Assembly (NCBI GenBank): GCA_023133315.1
Contig: JAGLWR010000012.1
Span: forward strand, 1-14,319
Direction of reading: 5' to 3'
DNA from: Methanomicrobia archaeon
GTDB lineage: Archaea > Methanobacteriota_B > Thermococci > Methanofastidiosales > B48-G16
Length of the DNA stretch: 14,319 nucleotides
Notes under the pieces: generated by a model
The model's database searches: none
Told to the model about the DNA's origin: nothing
Seen by the model: only the letters and a program-made list of their open reading frames with translations
Program-made: the position numbers and the translations under genes
Shown: in pieces, positions 1 to 6,869 of the stretch
Position numbering within the stretch: position 1 is the stretch's first letter
How the letters are laid out: the number at the start of each line of letters is the position of its first letter

Positions 1-1199
1 AGTACTCTCATTTTATCCCGTTCAGTTTGCAACCTACCGATGAACCATGTACCGGCGTTTGTGAGACCTTTGTAATCCAGGTCAACAGGATTCTGCGTGG
101 TGAGAATGACACCCAGTCCGAATGCCCGCGCCTGCTTTAAAAGAGTGAGCATAGGTTTCTTGCTGGGAGGTGCGGCGACGGGAGGAAAAAATCCAAAGAT
201 TTCATCCATGTACAGAAGAGCGCGAAGGCTTGTGGTACCCGGCTGTCTGCGCATCCATGCGATGACCTGATTGAGCAGTATCGTGACGAAGAACATCCGT
301 TCCGCATCGTTGAGATGTGCAATGTAGAAAATTGAGTGGCGCGGCTTGCCATCGGACGTGCTCAGAAAGCTGGCTATATCGAGGGGCTGCCCCTGCAGCC
401 AGTTCTGAAAGCTTGGAGCGGCAATGAGATTGTTCAGGTTCATGGCCAGTTCCATCCGATCCTTCTTAGGAAAGAATGTATCGATATCAAACACACCGAG
501 CGTTCTCATGGGGGGATCCTGGATTGACACGATAATTTTTGCGATATCTAAATCTTCACCTTGACGCCAGAAGTGCTCGAATAACGTGGAGAGAAGTATG
601 TGCTCCCGGGAACGTACGGGATCGGCACGTATACCGATAAGTCCCAGAAGTGCACTGACGATCCCCTGTATCTGTTCGCGAAGCAATTCAGCGTCAGTGT
701 CCCAGTTGAGAGATGGTGCAGCAAAAGAATGTAAGATCGATACGGGAACGCCAGCATCACTTCCCGGCGTGTAGATCACAAAATCTGCTGAGTTACACAA
801 CATTCTAATGCGCTCACCGTCCTGCCCCCATTGAGCAAGTCCTTTACGCCATAATTCAGCCTGTTGAACAGAAAACTCTTCCACACTCATCCCCTTGCGG
901 CGTGCATCGCCCACATTAACCCACGATTGAAAATCTTCAGGACGCAGTTCAGGAAACGTGAGCAGCAGATTGGTAATATCGCCCTTTGGATCGATTATAA
1001 TAGCTGGCACGTGATCGATGGCTGCTTCTTCGAGAATGTCGATGCAGAGACCTGTCTTACCACTGCCAGTCATACCCACGCAGACAGCGTGTGTTGTGAG
1101 ATCGCGAGCATCGTACATCAGGAGCCGATCACGTAACTCTCCTGTACCTACATCATACTCCTTCCCTATGTAAAATGCACCGAGTTTTTCAAAATCCAT
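1..1199 (-). CDS. HerA-like P-loop ATPase (COG0433-type), C-terminus outside the window
   Basis: Reading from the ATG at 1199 there is an unbroken frame to the window edge (399 codons visible, no stop). The product begins MDFEKLGAFYIGKEYD. It has a Walker A motif GMTGSGKTG at residues 42-50, an IDPKGD segment at 69-74, and a hydrophobic Walker B strand ending in MDE at 331-333. TTQNP follows at 367-371, a sensor-like Q/N motif typical of the HerA/FtsK superfamily. Known relatives are hexameric DNA-pumping or conjugation-type ATPases; the role of this particular subfamily, which I know mainly from bacteria as 'ATP-binding protein', is not defined. An SD-like GAGAGTGAT lies at 1204-1212 on the minus strand, four bases before the start. 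Two sampled 60-base lines are 50% and 57% G+C, against about 32% in a sampled ABC-gene line, which suggests lateral transfer. The partner nuclease NurA is not visible. The fold is secure; the function is not. Confidence 0.9.
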   Translation of the reverse strand, partial: MDFEKLGAFYIGKEYDVGTGELRDRLLMYDARDLTTHAVCVGMTGSGKTGLCIDILEEAAIDHVPAIIIDPKGDITNLLLTFPELRPEDFQSWVNVGDARRKGMSVEEFSVQQAELWRKGLAQWGQDGERIRMLCNSADFVIYTPGSDAGVPVSILHSFAAPSLNWDTDAELLREQIQGIVSALLGLIGIRADPVRSREHILLSTLFEHFWRQGEDLDIAKIIVSIQDPPMRTLGVFDIDTFFPKKDRMELAMNLNNLIAAPSFQNWLQGQPLDIASFLSTSDGKPRHSIFYIAHLNDAERMFFVTILLNQVIAWMRRQPGTTSLRALLYMDEIFGFFPPVAAPPSKKPMLTLLKQARAFGLGVILTTQNPVDLDYKGLTNAGTWFIGRLQTERDKMRV

Positions 1200-1241
1200 T
1201 TTTATCACTCTCAGATCGATCTAGTCTACACTTTTATTATC

Positions 1242-1257
1242 CTATAAATATAAATTT
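1242..1257 (-). promoter_or_regulatory. TATA-box region for the HerA-like gene
   Basis: On the minus strand this reads AAATTTATATTTATAG, an A/T-rich archaeal TATA element 43-58 bases before the ATG at 1199. Transcription would start near 1222, leaving a short leader that contains the SD-like GAGAGTGAT. The upstream small gene has its own terminator, so this gene probably has its own promoter. Inferred from position and sequence only. Confidence 0.45.
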
Positions 1258-1332
1258 CTTTTGTGTATGGTGATTCTTCTTCACTGGATAATTGTTTTGG
1301 TAAGAATCATTATAAAATGGATGCTAAAATCC

Positions 1333-1362
1333 AAAAAAAAAGAAGATAGTGTACTATCTTCT
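1333..1362 (-). terminator. Hairpin plus T-run terminator after the small beta-barrel gene
   Basis: Bases 1341-1349 (AGAAGATAG) and 1354-1362 (CTATCTTCT) form a perfect 9-bp stem with a 4-base loop. On the minus strand the stem is followed directly by a run of nine T (1341-1333). It begins 17 bases after the TGA at 1379. The shape is that of a bacterial intrinsic terminator; archaeal RNA polymerase mainly needs the T-run, but the structure should also protect the 3' end. Confidence 0.75.
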
Positions 1363-1378
1363 CCAATGAGATCTGTAA

Positions 1379-1612
1379 TCAAAGTTTAAAGACACCTGCG
1401 TCTTTCTTAACTGCACCAGGAGTCTTTATCTTTACAGCATCTCCGCGTTTTGCTTCTTCCACTTTTTTTCCTGCTATTTCCATATGTTCTACAACAAATT
1501 CTAAATCTCCTATTTTTACCTTATCTCCAACTTTGAAATCCACCATGACGTTTATTCCGGCAAGATTGGAGTCGGCAAAATATGTATTTACTTCTCCTAC
1601 TTTTATTGCCAT
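1379..1612 (-). CDS. Small EF-Tu domain 2-like / U32-associated beta-barrel protein
   Basis: A 77-residue protein beginning MAIKVGEVNTYF. Its alternating hydrophobic pattern and the phrases FKVGDKVKIGD (residues 26-36) and VEEAKRGDAVKIK (51-63) are those of a small translation-factor-like beta-barrel. Archaeal proteins of this kind are annotated 'translation elongation factor-like' and resemble the C-terminal domain of U32 peptidases. The frame is open further upstream to 1732, but I chose the ATG at 1612. It is preceded by AGGTGAT (strong SD) four bases away, the homologous part starts there, and a TATA box lies only about 31-40 bases upstream. The extra upstream residues are A/T-rich promoter sequence read as protein. 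No catalytic residues are visible. Monocistronic, with its own promoter and terminator. Function unknown; an RNA- or ribosome-linked role is only inferred from the fold. Confidence 0.85.
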   Translation of the reverse strand: MAIKVGEVNTYFADSNLAGINVMVDFKVGDKVKIGDLEFVVEHMEIAGKKVEEAKRGDAVKIKTPGAVKKDAGVFKL

Positions 1613-1642
1613 TTTATCACCTACATATATTTTCCATTTTTT

Positions 1643-1652
1643 ATTTATAAAT
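1643..1652 (-). promoter_or_regulatory. TATA box of the small beta-barrel gene
   Basis: ATTTATAAAT (palindromic) lies 31-40 bases before the ATG at 1612. On the minus strand it is preceded by a purine-rich CCAAAGA that could be the TFB recognition element. Predicted transcription start is near 1621, giving a leader of about ten bases that still contains the AGGTGAT SD. Confidence 0.55.
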
Positions 1653-1686
1653 TCTTTGGTTAATATTAGAAAATTAAAAAAGACAG

Positions 1687-1694
1687 ATTTAAAC
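1687..1694 (+). promoter_or_regulatory. TATA box of the HD phosphohydrolase/NIP7 operon
   Basis: ATTTAAAC, preceded by a purine-rich AAAAAGACAG that could serve as BRE, lies about 38-45 bases before the ATG at 1732. A start near 1716 would leave a short leader containing GAGTTGAT (1718-1725), one mismatch from the ideal GAGGTGAT SD. The promoter is back to back with that of the small gene on the other strand (TATA at 1643-1652). Confidence 0.5.
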
Positions 1695-1731
1695 AGAAAT
1701 CTTTTTATCTCTTTACAGAGTTGATAAAACA

Positions 1732-2838
1732 ATGAAATATAAAATAATCCATGATCCTATCCATGGGAGTATAAAGGTAGAAGGTCTAATCCTGGAACTT
1801 CTGCACTCTCCAGAACTCCAGAGATTGAGAGATATAAAACAGATAGGATTAACTAACCTCGTATTTCCGGGAGCCAACCACACAAGGTTTGAACACTCTT
1901 TGGGCGTTTATTACCTCACAAATAAAATCTGCGAAGAGCTCCATCTCGAGAAAGAAGTTTTAAATGCTGCTGCAGTTCTTCATGATTCCGGGCATCTCCC
2001 TTTTTCCCATACCCTAGAGTATCTATCAAAAATTTATCTCAAAAAGGATCATGTTGATCTCACGTGCGAGTGTGTTTTAGATCTGGAAGATATGCTCGAA
2101 AAATACGATATAAAACCAGAAGAAGTCATAAAGATCATAAAATGCGAGGAAAAGGGATACAAATCTCAGATAATATCTGGAGATTTAGATGTAGATAGAA
2201 TAGATTATCTCTTGAGGGATTCGCATTACACGGGAGTTGCACACGGGATCATAGACGTGGAAAGGATCCTAAAAACTATAGAGATCAGGAATGGTGTTTT
2301 AGGAATAAATAAGAAGGGTGTTCTGGCAGTCGAGGGTATGCTTATAGCACGAGACATGATGTACGCCTCCGTATACTTCCATAAAACGGCGAGAATTGGC
2401 GACAGCATGCTTGGAAGGGCTGTAGAATATATCCTTGAATATGAAAAAATTGAAGAAATAGTAAAAATGACAGATTCCGAACTTCTGTGTACCTTAAAAA
2501 ACTCTGAAGGATTTCCAAGAGAGATCTATAGACGGTTGAAATACAGAGATCTGTTCAAAGTTGTGGCATATAGGGATCTGGATTTAAATCTTGAGAAGAG
2601 GAAAGAGTTAGAAAATGAGATCTGTGAAAAGGCAGAGATCCCTGAAAACTGCTGTATTGTGGATATTCCTGAAATTAAAGACCCGGAAAAATTGGAGATA
2701 AAAGTCTTCGATAAGGAGATTAAAAATTTTGAAGAGTACATGATTTTAAAGAAGTCAAAACCTATAAAATACCCCACGATAATTTCCACACCTGAAAAAT
2801 ATAGAGAAAGAGTTAAACGAGTTGTAGAACGAATATGA
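1732..2838 (+). CDS. SAMHD1-like HD-domain phosphohydrolase (putative dNTPase)
   Basis: A 368-residue protein of the COG1078 HD family, which includes human SAMHD1. Those that are characterised hydrolyse dNTPs to nucleosides and triphosphate. The family motifs are intact: HTRFEHSLG at residues 50-58, HDSGHLPFSH at 84-93, and DLDVDRIDYLLRD at 151-163. By alignment with SAMHD1 as I recall it, the metal ligands would be H55, H84, D85 and D155, and Y159 and D163 would be substrate-contacting residues. The C-terminal 150 residues are charged and less recognisable, as in the family. The protein is cytosolic with no membrane segments. The stop overlaps the start of the NIP7 homologue (ATGA at 2835-2838), implying translational coupling. 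Family membership is secure; dNTP as substrate is inferred. Confidence 0.93.
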   Translation: MKYKIIHDPIHGSIKVEGLILELLHSPELQRLRDIKQIGLTNLVFPGANHTRFEHSLGVYYLTNKICEELHLEKEVLNAAAVLHDSGHLPFSHTLEYLSKIYLKKDHVDLTCECVLDLEDMLEKYDIKPEEVIKIIKCEEKGYKSQIISGDLDVDRIDYLLRDSHYTGVAHGIIDVERILKTIEIRNGVLGINKKGVLAVEGMLIARDMMYASVYFHKTARIGDSMLGRAVEYILEYEKIEEIVKMTDSELLCTLKNSEGFPREIYRRLKYRDLFKVVAYRDLDLNLEKRKELENEICEKAEIPENCCIVDIPEIKDPEKLEIKVFDKEIKNFEEYMILKKSKPIKYPTIISTPEKYRERVKRVVERI

Positions 2839-3242
2839 AAAAAATACTTAATTATTATGGAGCTGAGATAGATCTGAGTGATTATGAACTCATAGAAATA
2901 AAAAAAGAACTTTATATTGTTAAAAAGGATATGGTTCCCTTCTTGAGGGGAGAAGTAAAAGCTGCGGGACTGAAAGTAAAAAATTCTGAAATATCTCTCG
3001 AGTTTGCCTTTAAAATAGCCAGATATGCTACAAGAAACAAGGTTATAATTAATGAAAAAGGAGAAAATCTCTTTTTGTACGGAAGAGACGTTTTCAGGGA
3101 GAATATAATAGAACGAGATCTAAAAAAAGGTAAAAAGCTAGTTTTGAACTTCAAAAATGAATGTTTGGGCATAGGATTCTGGAATGGAAAGATTTTAGAG
3201 AATATAAAAGACAGAGGGATGTTTTTAAGAGTTTTTGATTAA
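2835..3242 (+). CDS. NIP7-type ribosome biogenesis protein with C-terminal PUA domain
   Basis: A 135-residue protein. The N-terminal half (about 1-70) contains LYIVKKDMVPFL, matching the YYVSEK-type strand of eukaryotic NIP7. The C-terminal half is a PUA RNA-binding domain: NEKGENLFLYGRDVF at residues 73-87, then a strand ending in CLGIGFWNG, and a final DRGMFLR resembling the last strand of NIP7. In eukaryotes NIP7 binds pre-rRNA and is needed for 60S assembly and 27S pre-rRNA processing; archaeal homologues bind U-rich RNA. It is shorter than human NIP7 (180 aa), mostly at the N-terminus. The start is fixed by the ATGA overlap with the HD gene. The stop shares TTAA with pyrG on the other strand, so there is no intergenic terminator; the T7 run at 3245-3251, inside pyrG, may end the transcript. 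A generic PUA protein is the alternative. Confidence 0.82.
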   Translation: MKKILNYYGAEIDLSDYELIEIKKELYIVKKDMVPFLRGEVKAAGLKVKNSEISLEFAFKIARYATRNKVIINEKGENLFLYGRDVFRENIIERDLKKGKKLVLNFKNECLGIGFWNGKILENIKDRGMFLRVFD

Positions 3243-4792
3243 GATTTTTTTCTACCCATCGCTTTTACAAGCCCCATAAACACTGGAGAGGGTCTCTCTA
3301 CCCTCGATGTAAACTCAGGGTGATACTGCGTTCCTATAAAGAAAGGATAATCCTCGAGTTCCAGAACTTCCATCCTTCCATCTTCAGATTTTCCTGTGAA
3401 TCTTACTCCATTTTTTGTGAGCAGATCTATATACTCTGGATTTACTTCGTATCTATGTCTGTGCCTCTCATATATCTCCTTGGATTTATATAAACTGTAT
3501 ACAGTGCTCTTTTCATCTAAAATTATTTTATATGCCCCCAATCTCATAGTTCCTCCCATGTTCTTTATCTTTTTCTGTTCTGGCAAAAGGTCTATCACGG
3601 GCTCATCCGTCTCAGCAAACTCCATCGAGTTTGCATTTTTTAATCCAATGCTTCTTGCATACTCTATCGTTGCAAGCTGGAATCCCAGACATATCCCCAG
3701 GAAAGGTATTTTTTTCTCTCGTGCGTAGGTTATCGCTCTTATTTTTTCTTCTGTTCCTCTCACGCCGAAACCTCCGGGGACTAGAATACCATCAACATCT
3801 TCAAGATCTTCTTTTTTAATACTCTCCGATTCTAACCATTTTATATTTACATGTGCCCCCGTATAATAAGAACAGTGTCTCAATGCCTCTCCGATACTTA
3901 TATAAGAATCATGAAGATCCATGTACTTACCTATCATCGCGAGTGTAACCTCTGTCTCGTATTTTTTTGAGATTATCGATCTCCATCTCTCCAAGTTAGG
4001 TTTTCTTCTGAGCCCGAATTTGTCTATTATTTTTTCGCCTATCTTTTGCTCATTCAATAAGAGAGGCACCGTGTATATGTCGTCGACATCGTGATTGCTT
4101 ATAACGTGATCTTCACTGACATTGCAAAACAGTGCTATCTTCCTCTTCGTTTTCTCGAGAAGGGTAGTTTTAGATCTGCATACGATCATGTGGGGAGATA
4201 TCCCTGTCTCCATGAGTTTTTTTACAGAGTGCTGCGTTGGCTTTGTTTTCTGCTCTCCCACAACATCGAGACTCGGAACTAACGTTACATGAACAAAAAC
4301 AACGTCCTCTTCCCACGACAGCTGTCTGCCCGCTTCCAAAAAGGGCATACTTTCTATATCTCCAACTGTTCCTCCGACTTCAATAACGGTGAAATCATAG
4401 TTCTCTCCCACAATTCGTATCTCTGATTTGATCTCGTCTGTGAGATGAGGTATGGGCTGAACAGTTTTCCCCAGATAATCTCCTCTCCTTTCTTTTTCAA
4501 TGACCCTCTTGTATATCTTTCCTGTAGTGATATTATGATCTCTCGTAAGATCAACATTCAAGAATCTCTCATAATTTCCTAAATCCAGATCCACTTCTCC
4601 TCCATCATGCAGAACAAAAACTTCCCCATGCTCAAAAGGGCTCATCGTTCCTGCATCCACATTGAGATACGGATCTATTTTGATTACAGTAACCTTGTAC
4701 CTCATACTCTGGAGAATTTTGGCAATGGAGGCTGTTGTAACTCCTTTACCCAAACCTGAAAGTACTCCGCCAGTAACAATTATATATCTCAT
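3239..4792 (-). CDS. pyrG: CTP synthase
   Basis: A 517-residue protein that makes CTP from UTP, ATP and glutamine, the last step of de novo pyrimidine nucleotide synthesis. The N-terminal synthase domain starts MRYIIVTGGVLSGLGKG, with the P-loop-like GGVLSGLGKGV at residues 8-18. It continues through KIDPYLNVDAGTMSP (38-52) and EVGGTVGDIES (138-148). The C-terminal class I glutamine amidotransferase domain has the oxyanion region VPGGFGVRG (338-346), the nucleophile C368 in GICLGFQ, and H491/E493 in QYHPEF. All catalytic residues are present and the length is normal (most are 530-550). It is a single gene with its own promoter. It has almost no leader, because the predicted transcription start falls at the ATG. 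Confidence 0.98.
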   Translation of the reverse strand: MRYIIVTGGVLSGLGKGVTTASIAKILQSMRYKVTVIKIDPYLNVDAGTMSPFEHGEVFVLHDGGEVDLDLGNYERFLNVDLTRDHNITTGKIYKRVIEKERRGDYLGKTVQPIPHLTDEIKSEIRIVGENYDFTVIEVGGTVGDIESMPFLEAGRQLSWEEDVVFVHVTLVPSLDVVGEQKTKPTQHSVKKLMETGISPHMIVCRSKTTLLEKTKRKIALFCNVSEDHVISNHDVDDIYTVPLLLNEQKIGEKIIDKFGLRRKPNLERWRSIISKKYETEVTLAMIGKYMDLHDSYISIGEALRHCSYYTGAHVNIKWLESESIKKEDLEDVDGILVPGGFGVRGTEEKIRAITYAREKKIPFLGICLGFQLATIEYARSIGLKNANSMEFAETDEPVIDLLPEQKKIKNMGGTMRLGAYKIILDEKSTVYSLYKSKEIYERHRHRYEVNPEYIDLLTKNGVRFTGKSEDGRMEVLELEDYPFFIGTQYHPEFTSRVERPSPVFMGLVKAMGRKKS

Positions 4793-4811
4793 ATGAAGAA
4801 TAATTCTACTA

Positions 4812-4821
4812 CTTTATAAGG
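4812..4821 (-). promoter_or_regulatory. TATA box of pyrG (predicted leaderless transcript)
   Basis: Reads CCTTATAAAG on the minus strand. Its centre is about 25 bases from the A of the pyrG ATG at 4792, so the transcript should begin at or next to the start codon. No SD sequence precedes this ATG, in agreement with leaderless translation. Confidence 0.6.
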
Positions 4822-4856
4822 TTTAGGGTTTGAGTATGCACATAGTTTGATCTTCG

Positions 4857-4873
4857 TGAAACATTTGGTTTCA
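4857..4873. promoter_or_regulatory. Inverted repeat, possible operator or activator site of the OFA transporter
   Basis: TGAAAC (4857-4862) and GTTTCA (4868-4873) are perfect 6-base inverted arms around a 5-base spacer. The dyad ends 15 bases before the transporter TATA box, a usual place for an archaeal activator or repressor. A 6+6 dyad in A/T-rich DNA can occur by chance, so this is only a candidate. Confidence 0.3.
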
Positions 4874-4888
4874 ACAACTGACACAAGG

Positions 4889-4898
4889 TTTAAAAATA
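4889..4898 (+). promoter_or_regulatory. TATA box of the OFA transporter gene
   Basis: TTTAAAAATA lies 63-72 bases before the ATG at 4961. Transcription would start near 4920, giving an approximately 40-base leader, one of the longest in this window. The leader ends with the strong SD GAGGTAAT at 4949-4956 followed by TGAGGT next to the ATG, so this gene is translated in an SD-dependent way, unlike pyrG. Confidence 0.5.
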
Positions 4899-4960
4899 AA
4901 AGAGGTAATGTAAAAATGATAATCGAATATGAACGATATAAATTTGTGAGGTAATGAGGT

Positions 4961-6208
4961 ATGACCGAAGAAATAAAAATTTTTGGAACAACTGCAGAAA
5001 AGGGGCGATGGATCTTCGTTGCACTTGGACTAACAATAAATTTGTGTCTTGGTAGTGTCTATTCATGGAGTGTTTTCAGAAAGCCATTGGAACAATTATT
5101 CAGTGCTGGCGCAACTGAAAGTGGATTGCCGTATATGTTCTTTTTAGCATTTTTTGCAATATTAATGCCAATAGCGGGGGGGCCCTTGGATAAATACGGC
5201 CCCAGAGTCATAACTATATTAGGGGGAGTAACAGTTGGTTTTGGTTGGATATTGGCTAGTTTTACATCGAGTATGACTATGCTAGCTGTAAGTTATGGTA
5301 TAATCGCTGGAGGAGGAGTAGGTATAACCTATGGAGGACCAATTGCAGTATCAACGAAATGGTTTCCGGATAAAAAGGGCTTGGCAGTTGGCTTGACACT
5401 GGTAGGTTTTGGACTGTCTCCCTTCATAACTGCACCCTTGGCCAGAATGTTTATTGATTCATACGGTCCTCTTCAGACATTTGGAATTTTCGGAGCGGTC
5501 TTCCTCGTACTCATTGTTTTATTAGCGATTCCCCTGAGGTTCCCATCTGCTGAATGGAAACCTGCCGGATGGGCCCCATCTAAAGCGGCCATTACTACCG
5601 TGGATATGGATACTTCTAAAATGCTGAAAACTCCAACTTTCTACGGATTGTGGCTGTGTTATACAATTGGAACATTGAGCGGACTCATGGCAATAGGTAT
5701 ATCGAGTCCAGTCGGACAGGAAATTATTAAACTGGCTCCGCAAACAGCGGCAATAACAGTCTCGATCTTTGCTATATTCAATGGGATAGGAAGACCAATA
5801 TTCGGCTGGCTTACTGATAGACTCACCCCGAGACATTCAGCGGTGATATCTTTTGTGATAATATTCTTGGCTTCAATAGGAATGTTAAATGCCGGCGAAA
5901 CAAAAATTGTTTTATACCTGCTGTGTTTCTGTTGCTTCTGGTTGTGCTTAGGAGGATGGTTAGCAATAGCTCCCACTTCTACAGCAATCTTCTTTGGAAC
6001 TAAACACTATGGTAAAAACTATGGGATAATGTTTACCGCATATGGTGCAGGCGCAATATTAGGAGGATTAATATCTGGAAGAATTAGAGATATATTTGGA
6101 AGCTATATCTATACTTTCTATCCAACGGCTGTACTCGCTGTTATCGGAATAGTAATTGCAATCCTTCTATTAAAATCATCTAAAAAGGATGCAGATATCA
6201 TTAATTGA
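4961..6208 (+). CDS. OFA-family major facilitator (oxalate/formate antiporter-like)
   Basis: A 415-residue, 12-segment membrane carrier. The first helix region LTINLCLGSVYSWSVFRKPL (residues 24-43) is the hallmark of the oxalate:formate antiporter (OFA) family. The MFS loop 2-3 motif GGPLDKYGPR is at 73-82 and its counterpart GWLTDRLTPRHS at 282-293. A central cytoplasmic loop spans about 190-225, and SGRIRDIFGSY comes near the last helices. Known members move oxalate, formate or other small carboxylates. R278 in the eighth helix could match the substrate arginine of OxlT, but the TM11 position where OxlT has a lysine appears to be Y361, so the substrate may not be oxalate. GTG-AGG-TAATG clutter precedes the start; the ATG at 4961 is chosen for its SD spacing. 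Sampled G+C is 37-48%, above the ABC genes, so lateral origin is possible. Confidence 0.9.
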   Translation: MTEEIKIFGTTAEKGRWIFVALGLTINLCLGSVYSWSVFRKPLEQLFSAGATESGLPYMFFLAFFAILMPIAGGPLDKYGPRVITILGGVTVGFGWILASFTSSMTMLAVSYGIIAGGGVGITYGGPIAVSTKWFPDKKGLAVGLTLVGFGLSPFITAPLARMFIDSYGPLQTFGIFGAVFLVLIVLLAIPLRFPSAEWKPAGWAPSKAAITTVDMDTSKMLKTPTFYGLWLCYTIGTLSGLMAIGISSPVGQEIIKLAPQTAAITVSIFAIFNGIGRPIFGWLTDRLTPRHSAVISFVIIFLASIGMLNAGETKIVLYLLCFCCFWLCLGGWLAIAPTSTAIFFGTKHYGKNYGIMFTAYGAGAILGGLISGRIRDIFGSYIYTFYPTAVLAVIGIVIAILLLKSSKKDADIIN

Positions 6209-6262
6209 AGAGAAATAGAACTTGAGTAAATTTTCGTATAAAAATTTCTCTTTTTTATTTTT
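6209..6262 (+). terminator. Terminator between the convergent OFA and GDT1-family genes
   Basis: Right after the OFA stop, AGAGAAAT (6209-6216) pairs with ATTTCTCT (6244-6251), and an inner AAATTTT (6228-6234) can pair with AAAATTT (6241-6247). Both alternatives lead into two T-runs on the plus strand (6250-6256 and 6258-6263). The T-runs alone would suffice for archaeal termination of the plus-strand gene. For the opposite gene the A/T-rich stem may act only weakly. Confidence 0.5.
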
Positions 6263-6807
6263 TATGTCACCAAAAACGCTACCCCTATCAAAATAAAAAC
6301 GATTCCTCCTATCTTCGATAATATCTTCTCGTTTACTTTTGTTGAAATAAACCTGCCGAGGTATATTGCCATTATCGATAGGAGAGTTAAAGATATCATG
6401 ATGCCGATGAGAACGAGGAGCGGATTATATCTCGTTGCAAAGACTCCTGACGCGATCTGTGTCTTATCGCCCAACTCGGAAATAAAAATTACGATAAATC
6501 CCGAGTAAAATGGTTTCTTCAGATCAGGTTCTTTTTCTTGTCTTGCACTCCTCAGTGTTAGCACACCAAAGAGTATAAATATTATTCCGGAAAGAATTTT
6601 AATATAGCTCAGAGGCACTATTCTTGTTATATAATCTCCTGCCAGAACAGCTACTCCGTCTGCAATAAGAAAAGCCAATATTATGCCAGATAATAACTTG
6701 AGGTGCTCTTTTGTTTTCGTCGAGAGGAGAAAAATCGCAATCTGTGTTTTATCTCCCAGTTCTGCTATGCCGATAACGATCATCGGAACAAGTAAATCCT
6801 GCAGCAT
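6262..6807 (-). CDS. GDT1/TMEM165 (UPF0016) family cation exporter
   Basis: A 181-residue, six-helix membrane protein made of two repeated halves. Each half carries the family signature E-x-G-D-K-T: AELGDKTQ with E16-T21, and SELGDKTQ with E111-T116. The repeated acidic motifs form the ion site. Characterised members (yeast Gdt1, human TMEM165, bacterial MneA) export Mn2+ and/or Ca2+ by exchange with protons. A polar linker, RSARQEKEPDLKKP, at about 86-99 joins the halves. Length and motifs are complete. It is a single gene, divergent from the ABC block with only 82 bases between starts. Manganese export is the likelier job in a prokaryote, but specificity cannot be read from the sequence. 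No yybP-ykoY-type Mn riboswitch is possible in so short a leader. Confidence 0.92.
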   Translation of the reverse strand: MLQDLLVPMIVIGIAELGDKTQIAIFLLSTKTKEHLKLLSGIILAFLIADGVAVLAGDYITRIVPLSYIKILSGIIFILFGVLTLRSARQEKEPDLKKPFYSGFIVIFISELGDKTQIASGVFATRYNPLLVLIGIMISLTLLSIMAIYLGRFISTKVNEKILSKIGGIVFILIGVAFLVT

Positions 6808-6828
6808 GATTTTCCTCTCTTGTCATAG

Positions 6829-6836
6829 TTATATAT
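6829..6836 (-). promoter_or_regulatory. TATA box of the GDT1-family gene
   Basis: ATATATAA on the minus strand, centred about 26 bases before the ATG at 6807, predicts a leaderless or near-leaderless transcript. A purine stretch AGAGAGGA (6820-6813) between the two could act as an SD only if transcription starts further upstream. Confidence 0.5.
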
Positions 6837-6861
6837 GCTTTGTTGGTAATCTTAAAAAACT

Positions 6862-6869
6862 ATTTAAAG
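6862..6869 (+). promoter_or_regulatory. TATA box of the ABC/surface-protein operon (predicted leaderless)
   Basis: ATTTAAAG preceded by AAAAAACT (possible BRE). Its centre is about 25 bases before the A of the ATG at 6890, so the operon mRNA should start at the first codon. There is no SD before this ATG, whereas the downstream permease at 9518 has one. This is the only convincing promoter for the six-gene plus-strand block. Confidence 0.55.

Noticed and set aside
137..352. Minus-strand open frame of 71 codons
   Set aside because: Another frame of the same strand inside the HerA-like gene; no start signal or motif.
864..1136. Plus-strand open frame of 90 codons
   Set aside because: It is opposite the HerA-like ATPase, whose Walker A and conserved segments prove the minus-strand frame; the plus frame shows no recognisable motif.
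1613..1732. N-terminal extension of the small beta-barrel protein from an ATG at 1732
   Set aside because: The added 40 residues are translated from the A/T-rich promoter region and overlap the TATA box; the ATG at 1612 has a strong SD and begins the recognisable protein.
5522..5976. Two antisense open frames within the OFA gene
   Set aside because: They arise opposite a clearly real membrane protein and have no signals or family features.
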